A DNA stretch of 8,117 bases, from positions 1 to 8,117 of the forward strand of contig JAFWRV010000243.1 in assembly GCA_017519685.1 (NCBI GenBank). The letters are read 5' to 3'. This document shows positions 1 to 5,592 of this stretch, in pieces. This DNA is from Clostridia bacterium. Its GTDB lineage: Bacteria > Bacillota > Clostridia > Oscillospirales > Acutalibacteraceae. Each line of letters begins with the position of its first letter. Position 1 is the first letter of the stretch. The notes beneath the pieces are model-generated. The model did not search any database, was not told the origin of the DNA, and was given only the letters and a program-made list of their open reading frames with translations. The translations under genes and the position numbers were made by a program.

Positions 1-173
1 GGGAACAGGATATTTCGCGTCTGCGCTCGGACAGGGAAAACATGGAGCGCACTTTGGATTTTTTAGATGAAAAATACTCGGGAATAAACGGTTATCTCAG
101 ATCAACCGGTCTGACCGATGATGAAATCGGTCTCGCGGCGGGGAAACTGATTCCCGGAAAAGAAATACGGTGA
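1..173 (+). CDS. Probable protein-tyrosine/serine phosphatase, C-terminal end (partial)
   Basis: The frame is open from base 3 to a TGA at 171-173 and gives 56 residues of a gene that begins before the window. The visible part is helical and charged, with a LDFLDEKYSGINGYLR stretch followed by GLTDDEIGLAAGKLI. This matches my recollection of the C-terminal tail of bacterial Y_phosphatase3-type protein phosphatases, where an 'alpha-helix, ..YGS.E.YL...GLTDEEI..L' pattern ends the protein. The catalytic HCxxGxxRT loop would lie upstream and is not visible, so neither activity nor substrate can be confirmed. The gene ends 4 bases before the next start, which suggests co-transcription with the membrane HEYGH protein. 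An unrelated protein with a similar helical tail is possible. Confidence 0.6.
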   Translation, partial: EQDISRLRSDRENMERTLDFLDEKYSGINGYLRSTGLTDDEIGLAAGKLIPGKEIR

Positions 174-177
174 TAAT

Positions 178-708
178 ATGAAAACGGTAAGAAAAATACT
201 TTTTTATTTCTGGCAGTTTACTTACGCCCTGATTCAGAACATAATGGGTCTGTGCATGCTCGCGTTTTATAAAATCAAGGGCAGCGAGAGTGAAGTGTTT
301 CATAACGCCGTGGTTACTTACATTGACAGGAAGAATTTCGGCGGAGTCAGTCTCGGTATGTTCATTTTCATCAACAAGAATGTAACGGGTGACAGGCGTC
401 ACGATATGAGAATTCACGAGTACGGTCATACCGTTCAGTCGCTTATTCTCGGTCCGGTCTGGCTTCTTGTCATCGCGCTTCCCTCGTTTATCTGGTGCGG
501 ATTTCCTCCGCTCATAAAGCTCAGAAAGAAAAAGAATATTTCATATTACTGGCTCTATTGCGAGGGCTGGGCAAATCTCTGCGGTCTTTTCGGAACCAAA
601 GAAAAGTTCCTTACGGAGGACAGTCTTCAGAGAGGCCGTTACGGCAAGCCCATTAATCCGAATTACAACAAGAGAAAGAATATCAAGGGCAGAAAGAGAA
701 ATAAATAA
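178..708 (+). CDS. Small membrane protein with HEYGH (HExxH) metal-binding motif, putative metallopeptidase-like
   Basis: This 176-residue protein is not one I can name. Two hydrophobic stretches, about residues 8-31 and 88-112, suggest membrane anchoring, and the C-terminal 15 or so residues are strongly basic (NKRKNIKGRKRNK). Between the hydrophobic stretches lies H80-E81-Y-G-H84, an HExxH zinc motif as in zincin metallopeptidases. E129, in an EGWAN segment after the second hydrophobic stretch, is a candidate third ligand, because gluzincin-like proteins place a Glu in an 'ExxA' helix downstream. The protein is short for a protease and has no obvious substrate domain, so it may be a minimal membrane peptidase or a non-catalytic relative. 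The ATG at 178 follows the phosphatase stop by 4 bases, with only a weak GGTG-type ribosome site. The TAA stop shares its last base with the next ATG (TAATG), which points to translational coupling to the DUF4364 gene. Confidence 0.8.
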   Translation: MKTVRKILFYFWQFTYALIQNIMGLCMLAFYKIKGSESEVFHNAVVTYIDRKNFGGVSLGMFIFINKNVTGDRRHDMRIHEYGHTVQSLILGPVWLLVIALPSFIWCGFPPLIKLRKKKNISYYWLYCEGWANLCGLFGTKEKFLTEDSLQRGRYGKPINPNYNKRKNIKGRKRNK

Positions 709-1250
709 TGGATAACGAATTCAACGCTTTCGAAGAGGGCGTCAGCCCCGGAGGACTGCGCAACAGGAATCAGATCAAGCTTCTGATTGAATATCTCGCG
801 GATTCCCTCGCGGAGCCGCTGACTGCCGATACTGCGGTTGAATCGCTGACCGCGCATTCGCTCGCGAATTATTTTGAGGCGGTGCAGGCGGTGGACGAGC
901 TGGTTTCAAACGGCAGTCTGCTCAAGGATGATAACGGCACCCTGATGCTGACAAAAACCGGCTCGGAAACGCTCAGGGAACTTAAAAGCGAGCTTCCCGC
1001 ATCGGTTCGGGAAATGGCGCTGAATGACGCTGTTGAAATCCAGATGAGAAAACGCAACGAGGGAATAACCGATGTGAAGATACAGCCCGCGGGTGACGGC
1101 TTCAATGTTATCTGCCGTATTTTTCACAAAGAAGAAACACTTATGGAGCTGACGCTCCGAGCCGAGGATTTCGACCAGGCGGAGAGAATCAGGACCGTGT
1201 TTTTAAAAGATCCCGAAAAAATATACAATCAGATTATTTCTTCATTTTAA
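708..1250 (+). CDS. DUF4364-type winged-helix protein
   Basis: This 180-residue soluble acidic protein resembles the DUF4364 family, common in Clostridia and of unknown biochemical role. Residues 15-40 ([19 protein letters not shown]) and 50-95 look like a winged helix-turn-helix: a recognition-type helix around [19 protein letters not shown], then a beta wing [15 protein letters not shown]. Residues 100-180 form a second alpha/beta part ([11 protein letters not shown], then a helix from about 150 to the end) that could serve dimerisation or ligand sensing. No signal peptide or membrane segment is seen. The start ATG overlaps the previous stop by one base, and the stop is 10 bases before araD, so it sits in the middle of the operon. 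It may regulate this operon or act elsewhere; DNA binding is inferred from the fold only. Confidence 0.82.
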   Translation: MDNEFNAFEEGVSPGGLRNRNQIKLLIEYLADSLAEPLTADTAVESLTAHSLANYFEAVQAVDELVSNGSLLKDDNGTLMLTKTGSETLRELKSELPASVREMALNDAVEIQMRKRNEGITDVKIQPAGDGFNVICRIFHKEETLMELTLRAEDFDQAERIRTVFLKDPEKIYNQIISSF

Positions 1251-1251
1251 C

Positions 1252-1256
1252 GGAGG
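1252..1256 (+). promoter_or_regulatory. Ribosome binding site of araD
   Basis: GGAGG lies 4 bases before the ATG at 1261, within the 10-base gap after the DUF4364 stop. It is the strongest Shine-Dalgarno sequence of the + strand operon, whereas the two upstream genes have weak sites. The spacing is short but workable, and the site fixes the araD start. It suggests that araD is translated independently and at a higher rate. Confidence 0.75.
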
Positions 1257-1260
1257 ATTT

Positions 1261-1962
1261 ATGCTTGAATCATTGAAAGAGCAGGTTTTTGAGGCGAATC
1301 TGAAGCTTGTTGAGTATAAGCTTGTTCTGTTTACCTGGGGCAACGTGTCGGCTGTTGACAGGGACAGAGGACTTGTTGTGATAAAGCCCTCGGGAGTGGA
1401 CTATTCGAAGATGAAGCCAGAGGATATGGTAGTTATGTCGCTTGACGGGGAAAAGGTTGAGGGAGAACTAAATCCGTCATCCGATACCCCGACCCATCTT
1501 GAACTTTACCGCAGATTTGCGGATATCGGCGGTGTGGCGCATACCCATTCAACATTTGCCGTAGCGTATGCGCAGGCGGCAAAGGATATACCTCTTTACG
1601 GAACCACCCACGCGGATTTCGCCTATGGTTCCATACCCTGTACGAGAGATATGACACAGGAGGAAATTGAGGGCGAATATGAGCTTAACACGGGCAAGGT
1701 AATAGTCGAATGCTTTGAAAAGAGAGGCATTGACTTTAACGCCGTTCCCGCGGTGCTTGTTCACTCTCACGGACCGTTTACCTGGGGTAAAAACGCCGGT
1801 GAAGCCGCTAAAAACTCCGCGATTCTCGAGGAGGTTTCAAAGATGGCGTACCTCAGCGAAAACCTCGGAGCAAGTCAGGCAAACGAATTTATAAAGACGA
1901 AGCACTATATGCGCAAGCACGGCGCCAACGCTTATTACGGACAGAAAAATCCCGGTATCTGA
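1261..1962 (+). CDS. araD: L-ribulose-5-phosphate 4-epimerase
   Basis: This enzyme converts L-ribulose 5-phosphate to D-xylulose 5-phosphate, the last dedicated step of L-arabinose breakdown, in the cytosol by a zinc-dependent retro-aldol mechanism. The 233 residues match the E. coli enzyme (231) along the whole length. The phosphate and substrate motifs [19 protein letters not shown] (27-45) and SSDTPTH (73-79) are present. Zinc ligands H94, H96 (AHTHS) and H170 (VHSHGPF) are intact. The catalytic acid/base D119 is in TTHADFAYG, and the C-terminal catalytic Tyr is Y225 or Y226 in [14 protein letters not shown]. The class II aldolase paralogues UlaF and SgbE catalyse the same reaction in ascorbate or gulonate routes, so the pathway is not settled by sequence. 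No araA or araB lies beside it; upstream are a DUF4364 protein and an HEYGH membrane protein. The last five codons and the stop lie within the terminator hairpin. Confidence 0.95.
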   Translation: MLESLKEQVFEANLKLVEYKLVLFTWGNVSAVDRDRGLVVIKPSGVDYSKMKPEDMVVMSLDGEKVEGELNPSSDTPTHLELYRRFADIGGVAHTHSTFAVAYAQAAKDIPLYGTTHADFAYGSIPCTRDMTQEEIEGEYELNTGKVIVECFEKRGIDFNAVPAVLVHSHGPFTWGKNAGEAAKNSAILEEVSKMAYLSENLGASQANEFIKTKHYMRKHGANAYYGQKNPGI

Positions 1963-1977
1963 TGATACCGGGATTTT
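1946..1977. terminator. Bidirectional rho-independent terminator between araD and the GH3 gene
   Basis: A perfect 14-bp stem pairs AAAATCCCGGTATC (1946-1959) with GATACCGGGATTTT (1964-1977) around the 4-base loop TGAT. The GC-rich core CCCGG is flanked by an A tract on one side and a T tract on the other, so it can end transcription from both directions. The run is TTTT on the + strand and TTTTT on the - strand. It sits between the convergent araD and GH3 genes, as expected. The araD stop TGA (1960-1962) falls in the loop, so the left arm is also coding sequence. Confidence 0.88.
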
Positions 1978-1994
1978 AATGCATAATGCATAAT
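1978..1994. repeat. Heptamer tandem repeat AATGCAT
   Basis: AATGCAT occurs twice in tandem and is followed by AAT (2.4 copies), directly after the terminator. Each unit contains the palindrome ATGCAT. It abuts the longer tandem repeat that starts at 1991 and may be the edge of the same repeated intergenic element. No function can be assigned. Confidence 0.7.
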
Positions 1995-2065
1995 CGTGGG
2001 TCGCTTCGCTCCGGATTGTGTAATCGCGGGGTGATTTGCTCCGATTTTGCAATCGAGGGGCGATT
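1991..2065. repeat. Imperfect ~30-bp tandem repeat with AATCG/CGATT hairpin ends
   Basis: Copy 1 is 1991-2020 and copy 2 is 2021-2050; they match at 20 of 30 positions. Shared blocks are TAATCG, GGG and GCTCCG. Copy 3 (2051-2065) is shortened and matches the left side of copy 2 at 13 of 15 positions. Copy 3 is a perfect small hairpin, AATCG-AGGGG-CGATT, and copy 2 also begins with AATCG and ends its core with CGATT; copy 1 pairs only AATC/GATT. The array fills the gap between the terminator and the GH3 stop and its last two bases overlap that stop codon. With the terminator it accounts for the whole intergenic stretch. It looks like a degenerate interspersed intergenic repeat rather than CRISPR. 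Confidence 0.65.
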
Positions 2066-4130
2066 ATAATTTCAATTTAATACTGCAATTCATTGCATCC
2101 TCCGCGTCCTTTCCGACATAGAGGGTGTATTCTTTTTCACTGTACCACGATTTTTCGGCGGGGTCATAGAATTTCAGGTCTTCGGGGTCAATATCCACTC
2201 TGACGGTTTTTTCTCCGCCCGCTTCTATAAAGACCTTTTTGAACGCCTTCAGCTGTTTGACGGGATGATCGCCGGTGCCGGCTCCGGCATAAACCTGAAC
2301 GACCGTTTTGCCGTCGTACTCTCCGGTGTTTTTAACCTTAAGCGAAACGCACAGGCCGTCTTTTTTAAGCACCCTCGGTTTGCCGAACTCGAAATCGGTG
2401 TAAGAGAGTCCGAAACCGAACGGGAACGCCGCCTGTTTGTTTTCCCTGTCAAGCAGAGCGTAGCCGTGGTAATATTCATAAGTGATGCTGTCTTTTTTGT
2501 CGCCCGGGAAAAGGAAACCGGGATAGTCGTTTTCATCCTTTGCCATAGTGAACGGAAGATGACCCGAAGGATTGACTTCGCCCGAGAGAATATCGGCAAG
2601 AGCGTTTCCGCCCTCCATACCCGAATAAAAAGATTCAAGGATTGCCGCGGGCTCGTTTTTCCATTCTTCGATTATATACGCGCTGCCGCCGATTATATTG
2701 ACGACGGTGTTTTCACATTTTTCACATATTCTGTGAATAAGGTTAACCTCGGCGGAGGGGATGCGCAGTGAATAGCGGTCGCCGCCGGCGGTGTTTTCCT
2801 GTGCCTTATCATTCTTTGAAAGATTGACGAGGTTTTCGCCTTCCTGTTTATAGTCGCTTCCGACACAGATTACAACCGCGTCGCAGGCAAGTATTTCGGG
2901 AAGCGTTGCGTCGATTTTTGTGCCTTCGCAGAGAATAACGTTTTCTTTTCCGTATTTGTTGCAGAGTCCTTCATACGGCGTCACGGTGTAGGGACTGAAT
3001 ACCGAGCTTGAGCCGTGGACGCCGACATTGATTTTATTCGCATATCTGCCGACAACGGCAACTTTTCCGATATTTTTAAGAGGAAGCAGGCCGTTGTTTT
3101 TAAGCAGAACGGTACCCTCCTGCGCCGCTCTTTTCGCAAGCTCCGTATGTTCTTTTGAGCAGATGACGGTTTTATCTTTCGGCTCGATTTTGGGAGTGAT
3201 TTTTATAAGACCGGCGAGAATATGCTCAACAGCCCTGTCAATATCCGCCGTCTTAACGGTGCCATTTTTAAGCAGCAGCGGCAGAGCGGCGTATCTGAGA
3301 GTCATCGGCATCTCGATGTCAAGCCCCGATTTCAGGGCCTTTGCGGCATTTCTGACTCCGAAAATGAAATCCGAGATTGTAAAGCCCTCGAATCCCCACT
3401 GTTCACGCAGCACATCGGTAAGAAGATATCTGCTTTCACAGCAGTGGTCTCCCCTGAAAAGGTTGTAGGCGCCCATTATTGACATCGCGCCGGCTTCAAC
3501 GCATTTGCGGAAATGCGGCAGATAAACCTCGTGAAGTGTGACCTCGTCGGTTTCAACATTAACGGAGAAACGCAGATTTTCAATGCTGTTGACGGCATAG
3601 TGCTTAGGGCAGGCGATAACGCCTTTTTCCTGGACCGCCTTTGTGAGAGCGACGCCCATTTTACCGGTCAGGAACTGGTCCTCACCGTAGCACTCCTGCG
3701 CTCTGCCCCATCTCGGGTTTCTGAGAAGATTGATGCATATACCGGCAAAATAGTTTCCTCCGCCGGCAATCACCTCATCGGCTATTGCCGAGCCGATTTC
3801 ATACTCGAGTTCATCGTCAAATGACGCGGCTCTTGACATTGAAACGGGAAAGCATGTGCTGTTTCCCATAACGACTCCTCGCGGACCGTCGGAAAACGCG
3901 ACAGCCGGTATTCCCAGGCGGCGTACTCCGCCGGCAAGGCAGGGATGGCAGTTATATTTCTGACCCTTGGTAATCAGGTCATAACCGTTTCTCATCAGAA
4001 ACTGTCTGCCCGAAAGCATACGCAGTTTCTCCGCCGTGGTAAGAGAGCCTCTGAGAATCCTGCACAGTCCTTTCAGGTTTTCGGAGGTGGGATTTTCATT
4101 GTATTTCTGAACAGCGTCTTTGAATGTCAT
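2064..4130 (-). CDS. Glycoside hydrolase family 3, beta-glucosidase/beta-xylosidase type
   Basis: This is a 688-residue retaining exo-glycosidase (numbering from the ATG at 4130). The N-terminal barrel, about residues 27-310, carries RNPRWGRAQE (137-146), YGED (148-151) and KHYAVNS (K176, H177), which bind the sugar in GH3 enzymes. The nucleophile is D254 in GFTISDF. The C-terminal alpha/beta sandwich spans about 330-530 and includes GSDYKQEGE, where E430 is the candidate acid/base, and GGDRYSL. A fibronectin type III-like domain ends the protein (about 595-685). No signal peptide is seen, so it should act on imported oligosaccharides in the cytosol. Coupling to xylB favours beta-xylosidase, but beta-glucosidase or alpha-arabinosidase activity is equally allowed by the motifs. 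An in-frame GTG at 4139 is rejected as the start: the AAAGGAG site at 4139-4145 would touch it, but stands 8 bases before the ATG at 4130, which overlaps the xylB stop as ATGA. Confidence 0.92.
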   Translation of the reverse strand: MTFKDAVQKYNENPTSENLKGLCRILRGSLTTAEKLRMLSGRQFLMRNGYDLITKGQKYNCHPCLAGGVRRLGIPAVAFSDGPRGVVMGNSTCFPVSMSRAASFDDELEYEIGSAIADEVIAGGGNYFAGICINLLRNPRWGRAQECYGEDQFLTGKMGVALTKAVQEKGVIACPKHYAVNSIENLRFSVNVETDEVTLHEVYLPHFRKCVEAGAMSIMGAYNLFRGDHCCESRYLLTDVLREQWGFEGFTISDFIFGVRNAAKALKSGLDIEMPMTLRYAALPLLLKNGTVKTADIDRAVEHILAGLIKITPKIEPKDKTVICSKEHTELAKRAAQEGTVLLKNNGLLPLKNIGKVAVVGRYANKINVGVHGSSSVFSPYTVTPYEGLCNKYGKENVILCEGTKIDATLPEILACDAVVICVGSDYKQEGENLVNLSKNDKAQENTAGGDRYSLRIPSAEVNLIHRICEKCENTVVNIIGGSAYIIEEWKNEPAAILESFYSGMEGGNALADILSGEVNPSGHLPFTMAKDENDYPGFLFPGDKKDSITYEYYHGYALLDRENKQAAFPFGFGLSYTDFEFGKPRVLKKDGLCVSLKVKNTGEYDGKTVVQVYAGAGTGDHPVKQLKAFKKVFIEAGGEKTVRVDIDPEDLKFYDPAEKSWYSEKEYTLYVGKDAEDAMNCSIKLKL

Positions 4131-5578
4131 TTCAGGCACTCCTTTACTGCGGGATATATTCTTAAATATTTATTATATTTTTCATTATAATAGGGAACAA
4201 GAGCGGAATCGGGCTCAACCGTTGACGCGACTTTATAAAACTCATCGCGCATTTTGCCGTATTCTTCTCTGTTCAGCGAGCTTTCAGCCGCCAGCATAGC
4301 GGCTCCGAGGACACCGCCGTGTTCAAGAACCGGGATTTCGAGTTTAACATCGAGTATTGAAGCGAGAATACTAAGCCAGAGACGGTTCGTCGCGCCCCCG
4401 CCGCAGATTTTCGATGTTCTTACTTCGACTCCGAGTGAACGGATGATATCAAGATTCTGTCTTAACGCGAAGGAAACGCCTTCAAGAACGGCAAGCGTCA
4501 TTTCTTCCCGGGTTGTGTCCGCGCTGAGCCCGAGAAACGCGCCGCGGACTCCCGGATCGTTTACCGGCGAGCGTTCTCCCATAAGATAGGGCAGGAACAT
4601 CACGTTGCTTTTTCCGACATATTCCGACGCTTTTTCAAAATCATAAGAGGTGTTGAGAATATCTCTTATCCACCATTTCTGGGCGGAAGCCGCGGTGAGG
4701 ATGCAGGCGAGATAATGCCACTGCCTGTTTGCCGAGCAGAATGAATGAATTGCATTTACTCTGTCACAGCGGTATTTTTCACTCAGGACAAAAACCGTTC
4801 CCGAGGTACCGAGTGAAATATTGCAGTCGCCGTCTCTGACCGCGCCTGTTCCGATTGCCGAAGCGGCATTATCGCCGGCGCCGATTACGATATCAATCTG
4901 AGGAAGACCGAGTTCCTCAGCGAGAGACGGCTTCATTTTTCCGATTATCTCATTGCTCTCGTAAACGGTTGGAAGCTGAGAAGCGTCAATATGAAGCAAA
5001 TCAAGCATTGCCTGCGACCAGGTTCTTTTGCCGGTATCAAAATAAAGTGTGCCTGCCGCGTCGGAAACATCGGTGGCGAATGAGCCGGAGAATCTGTAAG
5101 CGACATAGTCCTTGGGGAGCATAATCTTTTTTATTCTGCTGAAATTTTCTCTTTCGTTTTCATACATCCAGAGAATTTTGGGAGCGGTGAAGCCGGCAAA
5201 GGCGATATTGCCCGTGTTATCCAGAAGAAAATCGCGGTCGATTGTTTCATTGAGATATCTGACTTGCTTTTCGCTTCTTCCGTCATTCCAGAGAATCGCG
5301 GGACGTATTACGCTGTCGTTTTCATCAAGGGTAACGAGTCCGTGCATCTGACCTGAAAAGCTCAGAGCGCGGACTTCTGAGGCATCAATGCCCTCAAGAA
5401 GTTCTTTTATTGCGGAAACGGAGTTGTCATACCAGTCTTCCGGAGACTGCTCCGACCAGCCGTTTTCCGGATAATAAACCGGATATTCTCTGCCGGCGGT
5501 TCTGATAATCCCGGTTTCGCTGATGAGCATCGCCTTGACGGACGATGTTCCGATATCGAGGCCGATAAAATATTTCAT
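4127..5578 (-). CDS. xylB: Xylulokinase
   Basis: This is a FGGY-family kinase that phosphorylates D-xylulose with ATP to D-xylulose 5-phosphate in the cytosol. Its 483 residues are the normal family length. The N-terminal ATPase-fold domain starts with GLDIGTSSVKA, and D8 matches the first conserved Asp (D6 in E. coli). SGQMHGLV (75-82) and LWNDGR (96-101) are the xylulokinase-type substrate motifs. IGAGDNAASAIG contains D236, the catalytic base position (D233 in E. coli). LGTSGTVF (256-263), MGERSPVNDP (333-342) and CGGGATNRLW (392-401) are the usual nucleotide and FGGY signature regions. The QMHG motif favours xylulose over glycerol, gluconate or ribulose, though promiscuity is known in the family. 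The ATG follows the polC stop by 14 bases with its own GGAG site, and its stop overlaps the GH3 start. No xylA or xylose regulator is present. Confidence 0.94.
   Translation of the reverse strand: MKYFIGLDIGTSSVKAMLISETGIIRTAGREYPVYYPENGWSEQSPEDWYDNSVSAIKELLEGIDASEVRALSFSGQMHGLVTLDENDSVIRPAILWNDGRSEKQVRYLNETIDRDFLLDNTGNIAFAGFTAPKILWMYENERENFSRIKKIMLPKDYVAYRFSGSFATDVSDAAGTLYFDTGKRTWSQAMLDLLHIDASQLPTVYESNEIIGKMKPSLAEELGLPQIDIVIGAGDNAASAIGTGAVRDGDCNISLGTSGTVFVLSEKYRCDRVNAIHSFCSANRQWHYLACILTAASAQKWWIRDILNTSYDFEKASEYVGKSNVMFLPYLMGERSPVNDPGVRGAFLGLSADTTREEMTLAVLEGVSFALRQNLDIIRSLGVEVRTSKICGGGATNRLWLSILASILDVKLEIPVLEHGGVLGAAMLAAESSLNREEYGKMRDEFYKVASTVEPDSALVPYYNEKYNKYLRIYPAVKECLK
4139..4145 (-). promoter_or_regulatory. 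Ribosome binding site of the GH3 gene
   Basis: AAAGGAG reads on the minus strand inside the 3' end of xylB, 8 bases before the ATG at 4130-4128. It decides between that ATG and the upstream GTG at 4139-4137. Together with the 4-base ATGA overlap (4127-4130) it indicates coupled translation of xylulokinase and glycosidase from one transcript. Confidence 0.8.
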
Positions 5579-5592
5579 AATCCTTCTCCTTA
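5579..5592 (-). promoter_or_regulatory. polC-xylB intergenic gap with ribosome binding site
   Basis: The 14 bases between the polC stop and the xylB ATG hold TAAGGAGAAGGATT on the minus strand. GGAG (5589-5586) stands 7 bases before the start. There is no room for a terminator, and I found no convincing -35/-10 pair in the last 85 or so bases of polC, so xylB is probably read through from polC or from a more distant internal promoter. Confidence 0.75.

Noticed and set aside
1991..2065. Possible CRISPR array
   Set aside because: The units are contiguous with no unique spacers, have only about two and a half degenerate copies, and no cas genes are nearby.
2265..2771. Plus-strand open frame of 168 codons inside the GH3 gene
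   Set aside because: It is antisense to a clearly conserved enzyme, lacks a ribosome site and recognisable domain, and is explained by codon bias of the opposite strand.
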